Source of the DNA: CAVREM01 sp963728825
Lineage (GTDB): Bacteria; Acidobacteriota; Vicinamibacteria; Vicinamibacterales; CAVVIG01
DNA length: 64,000 bases
Direction: 5' to 3'
Assembly: GCA_963728825.1 (NCBI GenBank)
Contig: CAVSLA010000001.1
Location: forward strand, 558,001-622,000
Numbering within the stretch: the stretch's first letter is position 1; the number at the start of each line of letters is the position of its first letter. A program made the translations under genes and the position numbers. Shown here in pieces: positions 26,194 through 35,065 of this stretch. The notes under the pieces are model-generated. The model had not been told where the DNA came from. It did not search any database and saw only the letters and a list, made by a program, of their open reading frames with translations.

Positions 26194-27947
26194 TGTCAAT
26201 CGCCGCCCGAGCCGAGGCCGAGCGTCGCCCGATCAATCAATCGCTGGCGACCCTGCTGCTCGTCGATGACGAGCCGATGAATCGCGACGCGCTGGAACGG
26301 CGCCTGTCGCGCGCCGGCTATCGGGTCCTGACCGCCGAAAGCGGCGCCGAAGCCCTGGCCGTGGCCGCTGCCGATCGGGTCGATCTCGTGCTGCTCGACG
26401 TGATGATGCCGGGCATGGATGGCATCGCGACGTTGCGGCGGCTGCGGCAATCGCGCTCGGTGTCGGAGCTGCCGGTGATCATGGTCACCGCGAAGGACGC
26501 CACCGAGGACGTGGTCGAAGCACTCGACGCCGGCGCCAACGACTACGTCACCAAGCCGGTCGACTTCGCAGTTGCCCATGCGCGAATCCGCACCCAGCTG
26601 ACCGCGCGGCGCGCCGACCCGTTGACCGGGTTGCCCAACCGGCTGCTGTTCATGGATCGCCTCAGCCAGCAGGTCGCGCGGAACGTCGCGGCGGGCGCGC
26701 ACGACTTCGCCGTGTTCTTTCTCGACATCGATCGCTTCAAAGTGATCAACGACAGCCTGGGCCACGTCGCCGGCGATGAGCTTCTGACGGGAATCGCCCG
26801 GCGGCTCGAACAGTCCTTGCGCTGCACCGACACGGTGGCGCGATTCAACGGCGACTGCACGCTGGCCCGGCTCGGCGGCGACGAGTTCACGGTGCTGCTG
26901 AACGGCCTCTGCCACGCGGCGGACGCCCGCGCCGTCGCCGAGCGTCTGGTGGCAGCCGTCGCGAAGCCGTTCGAGCTGCAGGGCCGGCACGTCGTGGTCT
27001 CGGTCAGCATCGGCATCGTCATGGGCGACGCGCGCTACCAGCGAGCGGAAGACATGGTGCGCGACGCCGACACCGCGATGTATCGCGCCAAGGATCTCGG
27101 CAAGGCCCGTTGCGAGATCTTCGACACGTCGATGCTCGCCGCGGCCGAGGAACGGCTGCTGATCGAGTCAGATCTGCGGCGCGCCGTCGAGCGGCAGGAG
27201 CTCCGGCTGCACTACCAGCCGATTGTGACGCTGTCGGGCCAGCGGCTGTGTGGATTCGAAGCGCTGCTGCGCTGGCAACATCCCAGCCGCGGCCTGATCG
27301 CCCCGAACGGCTTCATCCCGATCGCCGAGGAGACCGGTCTGATCGTGCCGATTGGCCACTGGGCGCTGCAGGAAGCGTGTCGTCAGATGCGGGTCTGGGA
27401 CAGCGAATTCCCGGAGTGCGCGAACCTGGTGGTCAATGTGAATCTGTCGGCGCGCCAGTGCCTGCACCCGGACCTGGTGAGCGATGTCGCGCGCGTGCTC
27501 GCGGAGACCGGCTTGGCGCCGGCTCGACTCAAGCTGGAGATCACCGAAAGTCTGGTTCTCGAAAAATCCGACGCGGTGCTGGAAATCCTCAGGGCCCTGC
27601 GCGGGCTCGGCGTGCAATTGGGTCTGGACGACTTCGGCATGGGCTATTCGGCGCTCAGCTATCTCCAGCGGCTGCCGGTGCAGTCGCTCAAGATCGACCG
27701 ATCGTTCGTCAACGACATCCAGAACACCGGCAACGTGGAAATTGTTCGAGCGATTCTGTCGTTAGCCTCAGGTCTGGCGATGGACGTCACGGCCGAAGGG
27801 GTCGAAACCGCCGATCAGGCGGCCCGCCTCCAAGACCTCTCGTGCGAGTTCGGGCAGGGGTATTACTTCGACAGACCGCTCACGAGCGACCGGGCGCGCG
27901 AGGTCCTGCAAAAACACCATCGCTCGGCCGCTGCGCACGTCGTCTGA
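26193..27947 (+). CDS. Receiver-GGDEF-EAL protein (c-di-GMP cyclase/phosphodiesterase)
   Basis: The 584-residue protein has an N-terminal receiver (phospho-acceptor Asp69, 'LVLLDVMMPGMDG'). An intact GGDEF at 228-232 ('ARLGGDEFTVLL') is followed by an EAL domain with EAL at 356-358 ('GFEALLRWQHP'), 'EITESLVLE' and 'DDFGMGYSALSYLQRLPVQSLKIDRSF'. Both active sites look competent. No RxxD inhibitory site is seen in the usual place before GGDEF; that position carries an insert, 'RFNGDCTLA'. Phosphorylation by the operon's kinase presumably sets the c-di-GMP level. The ATG at 26193 shares a base with the stop of the preceding receiver gene. Confidence 0.96.
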   Translation: MSIAARAEAERRPINQSLATLLLVDDEPMNRDALERRLSRAGYRVLTAESGAEALAVAAADRVDLVLLDVMMPGMDGIATLRRLRQSRSVSELPVIMVTAKDATEDVVEALDAGANDYVTKPVDFAVAHARIRTQLTARRADPLTGLPNRLLFMDRLSQQVARNVAAGAHDFAVFFLDIDRFKVINDSLGHVAGDELLTGIARRLEQSLRCTDTVARFNGDCTLARLGGDEFTVLLNGLCHAADARAVAERLVAAVAKPFELQGRHVVVSVSIGIVMGDARYQRAEDMVRDADTAMYRAKDLGKARCEIFDTSMLAAAEERLLIESDLRRAVERQELRLHYQPIVTLSGQRLCGFEALLRWQHPSRGLIAPNGFIPIAEETGLIVPIGHWALQEACRQMRVWDSEFPECANLVVNVNLSARQCLHPDLVSDVARVLAETGLAPARLKLEITESLVLEKSDAVLEILRALRGLGVQLGLDDFGMGYSALSYLQRLPVQSLKIDRSFVNDIQNTGNVEIVRAILSLASGLAMDVTAEGVETADQAARLQDLSCEFGQGYYFDRPLTSDRAREVLQKHHRSAAAHVV

Positions 27948-27964
27948 GCGGCACCTTCCCGTTT

Positions 27965-28609
27965 CTAATGGCGGGTCGACACGACCTTGCCGACATCGAG
28001 GGCAGGGCCGATTTCCATCTGCTTCTCGGCGTATGCCTCCACGTCGCCCAGCGCCTTCAACTGGGCGGCCGCATCTCTGATGGCTCGATCGAACAGTTCG
28101 ACCGATTCCGCCGGCACGTGGTCTTCCGCGTCCATCCGCAGCAGCTGGAGCTGATTCAGACAGTTGTTGACGATGTCCTGGACGCTGCGCATGGTCACCT
28201 GGACGACCCTGAGCTGCTCGGCCCGCAACTGCAGGGCGTGGCGCTGCTCGAGGTCGCGGCGCAGCTGCCGCTCGTGCTCTGACTGTCGCGCGAAGACGAG
28301 CGCGATGAAGCCAACCACCGTGGCGCGAAGCGCCGCCGTCGCGACGAGCCATCCCGGGTCAGGGCGCGGTCCCCACCACACCAGCTCGAAGAACAGGTGA
28401 GCGGCTGGTACTGCGGTCGCCAGCGCGAGCGCGGCCCGCTGACCCGAATACCAGGCAGCCACGCAGACCGGGAGGACGTAAATAGCGGGAAGCTGGGCGT
28501 CGGGACCCGCGGCGTAGTCGAGCCCGATCACTATGGGCGCGACCGCCAGCCACCAGATCGGTCGAATCCGACCCGACGGCAGAACCCACCACGGCCTCGA
28601 TTCATCCAT
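27965..28609 (-). CDS. Membrane protein with truncated histidine-kinase-like dimerisation region
   Basis: The protein of about 214 residues has four or five N-terminal membrane spans ('WLAVAPIVIGLDYAAG', 'LPAIYVLPVCVAAWYSG', 'ALALATAVPAAHLFF', 'ATVVGFIALVFA'), like the sensor part of DUF4118/MASE-type kinases. A coiled coil and a DHp-like helix follow ('QDIVNNCLNQLQLLRMDAEDH'). No histidine box and no ATP-binding domain follow; it simply ends. It lies just after a receiver remnant on the same strand, so it may be the leftover of a larger hybrid kinase locus, or a stand-alone regulator. An upstream start at 28642 is possible. Confidence 0.6.
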   Translation of the reverse strand: MDESRPWWVLPSGRIRPIWWLAVAPIVIGLDYAAGPDAQLPAIYVLPVCVAAWYSGQRAALALATAVPAAHLFFELVWWGPRPDPGWLVATAALRATVVGFIALVFARQSEHERQLRRDLEQRHALQLRAEQLRVVQVTMRSVQDIVNNCLNQLQLLRMDAEDHVPAESVELFDRAIRDAAAQLKALGDVEAYAEKQMEIGPALDVGKVVSTRH

Positions 28610-28681
28610 CGCGACACAGCTTAATCCATGGACACGCTCCAAGGACTGTGGCGCGGTCGAGTGGGGAGATCCTGGACGAGC

Positions 28682-28890
28682 TCAGCGCACTTCATCGGCC
28701 AGCGCTTCAAGACTGTACGGCTTGAGCAGCAGATCGAATTCACCGTCGTTGATGCCGGCTGCCGCTTCAACGTAGCCGGTGGTCAGGAGGATCGGCAGAG
28801 TGGGGTGACGGCGTCTGATCTCTCGCGCGAGCTGAAGACCGCTCACACCGCCGGGCATCATGATGTCGGACAGCACCACAGCGATGCGAA
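28682..28890 (-). pseudogene. C-terminal half of a response-regulator receiver domain
   Basis: From about 28890 down to the stop at 28682 the frame encodes 'VVLSDIMMPGGVSGLQLARE', then 'LPILLTTGYVEAA' and 'FDLLLKPYSLEALADEV'. This is the back half of a receiver, with phospho-acceptor Asp and conserved Lys but without the first two strands and their acidic pair. Residues upstream in the frame lie inside the methyltransferase gene and are not homologous. This looks like a deletion remnant of a hybrid kinase or receiver gene. Confidence 0.7.
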
Positions 28891-28895
28891 GGATT

Positions 28896-29822
28896 TTACC
28901 GGGGCTGCGGCACCGTGGCGTCGGAGCTGAGCGGGGTTGACGCCGGCGCCTGGAACATCGCGGTGCCGGTCGGCGCGAAGTAGTTGGACCGATCGGCGCG
29001 ACGCGCCCGCCATGGCAACGTCTGCATCGGCCCTTCGGCCGGCGTGATCGTGACGGTCCCGACGATCTCGTTGCCGTTGACCGCACCGGTGAATTCGTGT
29101 TTGGTCAGGCCAAGCCCGTTGAGCGTTATGGCCAGCGTGAAGCTGATGTCGGCCCCGCGCAGCGTCATCGCCTCGAGGACCTCGCGCCGATCGCCGGCGC
29201 GGGCAGCGCCCTCCAGCATCTGGAACCGCTGGTCGACAACCGCCGCATACCGGACCCTGCTGCCGCCGACGTTCAGGTCCCAATGCCAGCCCCCGGCCAC
29301 GCGCGCCGGCACGATCCACATGTAGATGGCCGTGCCCTCGGTGTCGACCTGGTCGGCCTGCCAGCTGCCGAGATCCCAGGTGCTGGTCAGCACCCGCGTG
29401 CCCGGGCGCGCGCGTTCGAGGATGATCGGGCGCAGCAGACGCATCAGCTCCGGGAACAGCCACATGGTCACGACGGTCGCGTCGCGAAGGTCCACGTCGA
29501 ACGCGTTGCGATGCTCGAAGCGCACCCGATCGCCCAGTCCTTCACTCCGGGCCTGTTGATTCGACTCCTCGACCAGCTTGGGATTGATGTCGACGCCGCG
29601 GCCCCGCAGCCGCGGGTTCAGGCGCGCCGCCGTCAGCGGAATCAGGCCGTTACCCGAGCCGAGGTCCACGACCACGTCCTCGTCGCGGAGCCCGGCCATC
29701 TTCAACAGCTTTTCGACGCTTTCCGGCGTGCTCGCCTGGAAGAACGAGAATCGCTCCTGCGAGGGCGCCGGGACGGCCATCAAGACCGTCAGGATGGTGA
29801 TGAGCGTGACACGTGCGCGCAT
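28896..29822 (-). CDS. Exported class I SAM-dependent methyltransferase-like protein
   Basis: The 308-residue protein starts with a clear signal peptide ('LITILTVLMAVPAPSQ'). A Rossmann methyltransferase core follows, with SAM motif 'VVVDLGSGNGLIPL' and 'GRGVDINPKLVEES'. The C-terminal third ('LEAMTLRGADISFTLAITL', 'FTGAVNGNEIVGTVTI') is a beta-rich extension without a recognised name. SAM is not expected in the periplasm, so either the protein acts before export or the domain has another role. Its stop lies 5 bases before the receiver remnant. Confidence 0.8.
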   Translation of the reverse strand: MRARVTLITILTVLMAVPAPSQERFSFFQASTPESVEKLLKMAGLRDEDVVVDLGSGNGLIPLTAARLNPRLRGRGVDINPKLVEESNQQARSEGLGDRVRFEHRNAFDVDLRDATVVTMWLFPELMRLLRPIILERARPGTRVLTSTWDLGSWQADQVDTEGTAIYMWIVPARVAGGWHWDLNVGGSRVRYAAVVDQRFQMLEGAARAGDRREVLEAMTLRGADISFTLAITLNGLGLTKHEFTGAVNGNEIVGTVTITPAEGPMQTLPWRARRADRSNYFAPTGTAMFQAPASTPLSSDATVPQPR

Positions 29823-29917
29823 GCGGGTTCTCAGCCTCGCGACGAATAGGGACAGGTCGACCCGTTGACGTTTTTGATCTTACCGGGATCCCGAACGGAT
29901 CGCTAACCCGGCGTCTC

Positions 29918-31210
29918 CTACCGGCGAACTTCTTCGGGCGGTCGTACGGCAACGAATTGCTGATAGAGCAGCAGGTCGTAGATGATCTTCAGCGTCCCGG
30001 CGGCGAAAAACGGCAGACTGATCAGTGACGGGCGCGCGAACATCAGCCCGACGAACAATGGACTGACCGCGGCGCCGATGGTGCGGGCGACGCCGGTGAT
30101 GCCCCCCGCTGCCGCCCGCTCCTCAGGTGTCACGACCGCCATGACGTAGGACTGCCTCGCTGGCACGTCCATCTGGCTGATGCTGAAGCGGACGAGCAGC
30201 ACCGCGACCGCCAGCCACAGTGACGGCATCAACGGCACGAGAATCAGCAGGATGTTCGATGGCAGATGCGTGAAGACCATCGTCTTGATCAGGCCGATGC
30301 GCGCCGCGATCCGGGATGCGACGAGCGCCGAGACGCCGGCGAGGAGATTCGCCGCAAAGAAAATCGCGCCGAGTTGCTCGGGCTCGACCCCGAACCGCAG
30401 GTAAAACCAATACGCGGCGAATGCCTGGACCACAAAGCCGCCACCGAAGGAGTCCAGCGCAAAGAGCAACGACAGTTTCATCACCACCGTGCGCGAGCGG
30501 TCGAGGCCGGAAAGCGCGCCCGCTGAGTGAGGTAAGGCTTTTGCCGGGCGGGTCTGCACCTCGATCTCGCGCGACAGTCCGGCAAAGACGGCGGCCAGCA
30601 CGGCGCCGAGCGCGCTGTAGATGATGACCACCACCCGGTAGCTGTTGACAGGCGCCACCGACGCATCCTGGAGAACACTGATGATGAAGCCGGCCGACAG
30701 CGCCCCCAGCGCCGTCGCCACCGACCCCGTGAGCGCATACCACGCAAAGACTTCAGTTCTCGTTCGATCGGTCACCACGTGGGACAGCGCCGCCTGCTCG
30801 ATTGAGAGAAACGGTCCCACCTCATGGCCGCTCGGACTGAGGACGCCGATCGTTCCCGCCATCGCCAGCACCAGGAAGTTGGCGGTCGACGCAAAGACGA
30901 GCCCGGCGGCGATCATGAGCAGCGCCCCGACGATCAGCATCCGCCGCCGCCCCAGTCGGTCCGCGCGCGTGGTGATCGCCAGCGAGATGACGGTGTCGCC
31001 GACCAGCGTCAATGTCAGCAGCAGGCCGGCTTCCTGTTCGCTGAGCCCGATGCTCACCAGGTACAAGACCAGCACCACCGACAACGAGCCGTATGCGAAC
31101 AGCCGGACGAAGCGGGTGGCAAACAGTAACCAGCTGTCGCGGGTCAGGTGACGGAGGGAGGCGGGGACCACTCTGAAAATCCTGTCCAACTGTAGCCCCA
31201 AGCATCTCAA
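29918..31210 (-). CDS. Major facilitator superfamily transporter
   Basis: The protein has about 420 residues and twelve hydrophobic spans. It has the MFS loop 2-3 signature 'TTRADRLGRRRMLI' and a charged central loop ('LSREIEVQTRPAK'). The substrate cannot be told. The N-terminus is uncertain: 31210 is a TTG, and a GTG at about 31171 and further downstream codons are alternatives. It is transcribed towards the methyltransferase gene with a 95-base gap. Confidence 0.88.
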   Translation of the reverse strand: MRCLGLQLDRIFRVVPASLRHLTRDSWLLFATRFVRLFAYGSLSVVLVLYLVSIGLSEQEAGLLLTLTLVGDTVISLAITTRADRLGRRRMLIVGALLMIAAGLVFASTANFLVLAMAGTIGVLSPSGHEVGPFLSIEQAALSHVVTDRTRTEVFAWYALTGSVATALGALSAGFIISVLQDASVAPVNSYRVVVIIYSALGAVLAAVFAGLSREIEVQTRPAKALPHSAGALSGLDRSRTVVMKLSLLFALDSFGGGFVVQAFAAYWFYLRFGVEPEQLGAIFFAANLLAGVSALVASRIAARIGLIKTMVFTHLPSNILLILVPLMPSLWLAVAVLLVRFSISQMDVPARQSYVMAVVTPEERAAAGGITGVARTIGAAVSPLFVGLMFARPSLISLPFFAAGTLKIIYDLLLYQQFVAVRPPEEVRR

Positions 31211-31283
31211 GCCGTGAGAAGTTGCGGCAAATTGGCAGTCTGCAAGGTTTCTGGCCTCCCGCGTTCTAAGGCCAGGAGGACAT

Positions 31284-32090
31284 ATGAACCGCTTTGCCTG
31301 TCTGATAGTCGCCGGTCTCGCGGCTGGCGCCGATCCTGTCGCCCTGACGGCCCAGACCGTGTCTCACACCCAGGGGCCTCTCGAAATCCTCGTCGGCGGA
31401 ACGCCGCAGCGCCGCTATCCGCACGGGGGGCGCTGGTACGTGGAGGCGCTCAAGGGGCGCGAGTATGCGATCCGGATTCGTAATCCTTACGGCGTCCGGG
31501 TGGCGGTGGCGCTGGCGGTCGACGGTCTCAACACCATCGACGCGCGCGAGACGACCGCGGCCGCCGCACGCAAATGGGTGCTGGACCCCTATGAGTCCGT
31601 GACGATCAGCGGGTGGCAGACGAGCAGCACCGAGGCGCGCCGCTTCGAGTTCACCACCGAGGAGAAATCGTACGGCCAGGCGCTCGGCAAGACCGCCAAC
31701 CTCGGCGTAATCTCCGCTGTCTTCTTCAAGGAGCGGATCGCGGCGGTCGATCGCGGCACTGACTCCGGGCAGGCGCGCCGACGGTCGAGCGAACCACAGT
31801 CGGCGGTGCCCGCGCCCGCGGAGGAAGCTCCCACCGCCGCTGCGAAGAGTGCAGATGAGCAGTATGCCGCCACCGGTATGGGTCGCCGCACCGGCCACTT
31901 CGTCACTCAGGTCCGGCTGGACCTCGAAGCCACTCCCGCGCAGACGGTGAACATCCGCTACGAGTTCCGTCCGCAACTCGTCAGGCTCGGCATTCTGCCT
32001 GCCGGCCGCACGCCAGACCCGCTGGACCGGCGCGAGCGCGGACGCGGCTTCGAGCCCGGCTTTGCTCCCGTACCGCCGACGCTACGATGA
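31284..32090 (+). CDS. Secreted protein of unknown function
   Basis: The 268-residue protein has an N-terminal signal peptide and an AGGAGG ribosome site 6 bases before the ATG. The first domain ('GREYAIRIRNPYGVRVAVALAVDGLNTIDAR', 'WVLDPYESVTISGWQ', 'ARRFEFTTEEKSYGQALG') has a beta-sandwich-like pattern seen in uncharacterised secreted proteins. A Pro/Ala-rich linker (about residues 165-195) leads to a short C-terminal 'VNIRYEFRPQLVRLG' stretch. I do not recognise a named family. Confidence 0.8.
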   Translation: MNRFACLIVAGLAAGADPVALTAQTVSHTQGPLEILVGGTPQRRYPHGGRWYVEALKGREYAIRIRNPYGVRVAVALAVDGLNTIDARETTAAAARKWVLDPYESVTISGWQTSSTEARRFEFTTEEKSYGQALGKTANLGVISAVFFKERIAAVDRGTDSGQARRRSSEPQSAVPAPAEEAPTAAAKSADEQYAATGMGRRTGHFVTQVRLDLEATPAQTVNIRYEFRPQLVRLGILPAGRTPDPLDRRERGRGFEPGFAPVPPTLR

Positions 32091-32105
32091 TGGCGTTTGG
32101 CGTGA

Positions 32106-32127
32106 GCCGGGTCCAAAAGGACCCGGC
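32106..32127. repeat. Hairpin repeat, copy 2 (possible terminator)
   Basis: GCCGGGTCC (32106-32114) and GGACCCGGC (32119-32127) form a perfect 9-base stem with an AAAA loop, followed by CTACATCTG. It repeats the element at 13016-13037. It lies between two convergent genes and could terminate both, but no T-run follows. Confidence 0.7.
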
Positions 32128-32177
32128 CTACATCTGCCGCGTAAAGGGACGTTCGAGCCGGCCGACCTACACGCTAT

Positions 32178-32699
32178 CTATCTCGGAGCCAGGACGGTCA
32201 CTCCGGCGATCCCGCTGCGACCGTCGTCATCCACGAAATCCACGAACACTCGAGCCTCTTCCGTCGGCAAACTGAACCCTACAGCGCAATAGCCCAACCA
32301 GTCGCGACCCGCGTCGGTATAAAACGTGTCGAGCATTCCGCCCGGCGGAACTCGGAGAGCGACTCCCCAGCAACTGGGCCCCGTGTTGTCGCCGCCGCCG
32401 CGCGAGTCACCGACAAAGACATTCTTGATGGTGGCACCGCTCCCGCCGCTTGTCTCCCTGAGCTGAAACCTCACGTCGTAACCGAAGGGAGGTCCGTCGT
32501 TTCGCAGGAACGTAAGCTCTTCGATCGCGAGCGAGGCGTTGGCCGGAAGCGGCGGCACGTACGGCGGCGGCACGTACAGCGGGATTGGTTGCGACGGAGT
32601 TGGCTGGGCAGGGGACCCGCAGCCGGGGTACGAGACCAGTGATGCGATGCAGGCGGCCGCAGCCAGCAGCCCACGCACGCCCCGTTCAATCTTCGACAT
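32178..32699 (-). CDS. Probable lipoprotein of unknown function
   Basis: The 173-residue protein has an N-terminal signal sequence ('GLLAAAACIASLVSYPGC') ending in a cysteine that could be lipidated, although the residue at -3 is Tyr. A Pro-rich linker ('PTPSQPIPLYVPPPYVPP') precedes a compact domain with two cysteines ('GPSCWGVALRVPPGG', 'WLGYCAVGF'). No family is recognised. It is convergent with the preceding secreted protein gene. Confidence 0.7.
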   Translation of the reverse strand: MSKIERGVRGLLAAAACIASLVSYPGCGSPAQPTPSQPIPLYVPPPYVPPLPANASLAIEELTFLRNDGPPFGYDVRFQLRETSGGSGATIKNVFVGDSRGGGDNTGPSCWGVALRVPPGGMLDTFYTDAGRDWLGYCAVGFSLPTEEARVFVDFVDDDGRSGIAGVTVLAPR

Positions 32700-32936
32700 G
32701 ATCGATCTCCTTGGACAACAGCAGAGGGCAGCTTCTGCTGCTCATATAAGCGACAGACGGGGGCCAGAACTACCAGGCATGCGGGTCGGGTGCCTGGCGA
32801 GCACGCCGGACACGACACTCCCCCTTAAAAGAAGCGAGAACGGAGGCCCGGACCTACCACGCGTATCGAAATTTTCTATTCCGCCGGCAAGGCTCTCGGG
32901 ACAGCGCAAGCGGCAGTAAAATGCGGAAGCTTTGCG

Positions 32937-33536
32937 ATGACGCTCGCGGGAACTCCTCCCCGGCGCCCCTCACCTGAACACGTCACCGATCTGCTCGTCG
33001 CGTGGAGCCGTGGCGAAGAATCGGCGCTCGCACAATTGACGCCACTTGTGCATCACGAACTGCGCCGACTGGCTCGCTCGAACCTGCGCCGTGAACGCGA
33101 CAATCACACGTTGCAGACCGACGCGCTCGTGAGTGAAGCGTATGTCCGTCTCATCGATCTCAGCCGGGTGGACTGGCGGGATCGCACTCACTTTTTCGCG
33201 CTCTCGGCGCGGCTGATGCGCCGGATCCTGGTCGACTACGCCCGGTCGCGGCTGTGCGACAAACGGGGCGGCGGCGGGCAACCGATCTCGCTCTCCGCCC
33301 TGCGCGGCCTGGCCGCCGAGCGCGGCACCGATCTCGTGGCGCTTGACGATGCACTGGCGGCCCTGGCGGCGTTCGATCCGCGAAAGGCGCAGGTCGTCGA
33401 GCTTCGCTTCTTCGGTGGCCTGAGCGTGGCCGAAATCTCCGAAACGCTGGAGGTGTCCCCGCAAACGGTGATGCGTGACTGGCGTGTCGCCAGATTGTGG
33501 CTTCTGCGTGAGATCTCTGGGGGCGTGCAGGCGTGA
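32937..33536 (+). CDS. ECF-type RNA polymerase sigma factor (TIGR02999-like)
   Basis: The 199-residue protein has sigma region 2 ('DALVSEAYVRLIDLSRVDWRDRTHFFALSARLMRRILVDYAR') and region 4 ('RFFGGLSVAEISETLEVSPQTVMRDW'). Its TGA overlaps the GTG of the kinase gene by GTGA, the same pairing seen at 2524-3087. The two sigma factors are clearly related but not recent copies. It heads a plus-strand operon that runs at least to 37629. No anti-sigma gene is present. Confidence 0.94.
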   Translation: MTLAGTPPRRPSPEHVTDLLVAWSRGEESALAQLTPLVHHELRRLARSNLRRERDNHTLQTDALVSEAYVRLIDLSRVDWRDRTHFFALSARLMRRILVDYARSRLCDKRGGGGQPISLSALRGLAAERGTDLVALDDALAALAAFDPRKAQVVELRFFGGLSVAEISETLEVSPQTVMRDWRVARLWLLREISGGVQA

Positions 33537-35065
33537 CCGGGACGCGCTGGACGCAAATCGAGTCGCTGGCCGCCGCCGCGCTGGATCATGCGCCGGACGA
33601 GCGTCGTTCGTTTCTACTTCACGCCTGCCGCGGTAACGAGGCGCTACGACTGGAAGTCGAATCGCTGCTCGGGTATGAGGATGCGGCTGAGGGCTTCCTG
33701 CAGCGTCCGGCGATCGACGAAGCTGCCAGAATCCTTGCCTTAGAGAGCTTGGGCGAACGCGATGCCGTGCGGATCCAGGGATACGAAGCGCTCGCACTGC
33801 TCGGCGTCGGCGGGATGGGGGAGGTTTATCGCGCGAAAGAGGTGCGTCTCGAGCGTGAGGTGGCGCTCAAGGTCATCCGGTCGGTTGCCGGAGACCGCGC
33901 GTTCGTCGAACGGTTCGAAGAGGAAGCGCGGACTGCCTCCGGTCTCAACCATCCGAACATCGTCACCATCTACGGGGTTGGCAGTCAGGATGACGTCGCG
34001 TACATCGTGATGGAGCTGGTGCGCGGTCGCACGCTTCGCGCCCTGCTGGCGGATGGTCTCCCGGCGGTGACGTCCACACTCGACGTTGCGGTGCAACTGG
34101 CCGACGGACTCGCCGCCGCCCACGAATCTGGCATCGTTCACCGCGATCTGAAACCGGAAAACGTCATGGTGACGTCCGACGGTTTAGTGAAAATTCTCGA
34201 CTTCGGCATCGCGAAACGCGAGCGCGGGCTGAGCGTCGCGGTTCCGGGCGAGGGTCAAGCACGAGCACGCGGCGCTTCGACTGATACCAGCACCATCTCA
34301 GGAACCGCAGGTTACATGTCGCCTGAGCAGGCGGAGGGCCGAAGCACGGACCATCGATCCGATCAGTTTTCCTTTGGAGCGGTCCTCTACGAACTGCTGT
34401 CGGGCCATCGCGCCTTCGAACGTCCGACGAAGGCCGCAACAGTCGCCGCGATCGTCGCCGAGGAGCCGCTTCCGATACGCGACCGCAGCGGCGAGCTGGG
34501 GGCTGCGCTGAATCAGGTCGCGCGTCGCTGCCTGGCGAAGGATCCGGCTGCTCGCTACCGGACCACCCGCGATCTCGCAGCTCGCCTGCGCGAGATTCGA
34601 GCAAACTGGCGGCGCGATGCCAGCCCGGCCCTCTCGAGGCGACGTGCGCTGAGGCTGGTGGCGGCCACGGCGCTGGCGGGCGCTGCGGGGCTGAGTACCT
34701 GGCATTTCTGGCCGCGTGGCCCTGGCTTTCGCCGGCTGGCGGTATCTCCCGTTCGCGAACCCGCCCGGCGACGACGGTGCCGAGTATCTATGCGACGGCC
34801 TGACCGACAGCCTGATCCGTCGTCTATCGCTCGTGCGGGGCCTCGAAGTCAAAGCGTTCGGTGCCGTCCTGCATTTCAAAGGATCCGCGATCGACCCACG
34901 CACCATCGGCCGGCAGCTCGACGCCGATGTCGTGTTGACCGGTTCCTTGACCCGGCGCGCAGGACGGCTCATCGTCTCGGCCGAACTGATCGACGTTGTC
35001 GGGGCGACGCGGATCTGGGGCGGCGTACTCGATCGTCCGCAAGCGGACGTCCTGGCCGTCCATGA
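33533..35065 (+). CDS. Serine/threonine protein kinase, N-terminal part of a frameshifted kinase-TPR gene
   Basis: From the GTG at 33533 the frame gives a competent kinase domain ('LLGVGGMGEVYRAKE', Lys113, 'HRDLKPEN' with Asp205, DFG at 223-225). A membrane span follows near residues 370-400 ('LVAATALAGAAGLSTWHFW'). At 34742-34748 the homology moves to another frame: removing the T at 34745 turns 'LAVSPV' into 'LAVLPFANPPGDD', the conserved start of the C-terminal domain of such kinases. Without correction the protein ends with about 105 unrelated residues. The intact gene would span 33533-36131, about 865 residues. This is a mutation or a sequencing error. Confidence 0.85.
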   Translation: MTGTRWTQIESLAAAALDHAPDERRSFLLHACRGNEALRLEVESLLGYEDAAEGFLQRPAIDEAARILALESLGERDAVRIQGYEALALLGVGGMGEVYRAKEVRLEREVALKVIRSVAGDRAFVERFEEEARTASGLNHPNIVTIYGVGSQDDVAYIVMELVRGRTLRALLADGLPAVTSTLDVAVQLADGLAAAHESGIVHRDLKPENVMVTSDGLVKILDFGIAKRERGLSVAVPGEGQARARGASTDTSTISGTAGYMSPEQAEGRSTDHRSDQFSFGAVLYELLSGHRAFERPTKAATVAAIVAEEPLPIRDRSGELGAALNQVARRCLAKDPAARYRTTRDLAARLREIRANWRRDASPALSRRRALRLVAATALAGAAGLSTWHFWPRGPGFRRLAVSPVREPARRRRCRVSMRRPDRQPDPSSIARAGPRSQSVRCRPAFQRIRDRPTHHRPAARRRCRVDRFLDPARRTAHRLGRTDRRCRGDADLGRRTRSSASGRPGRP

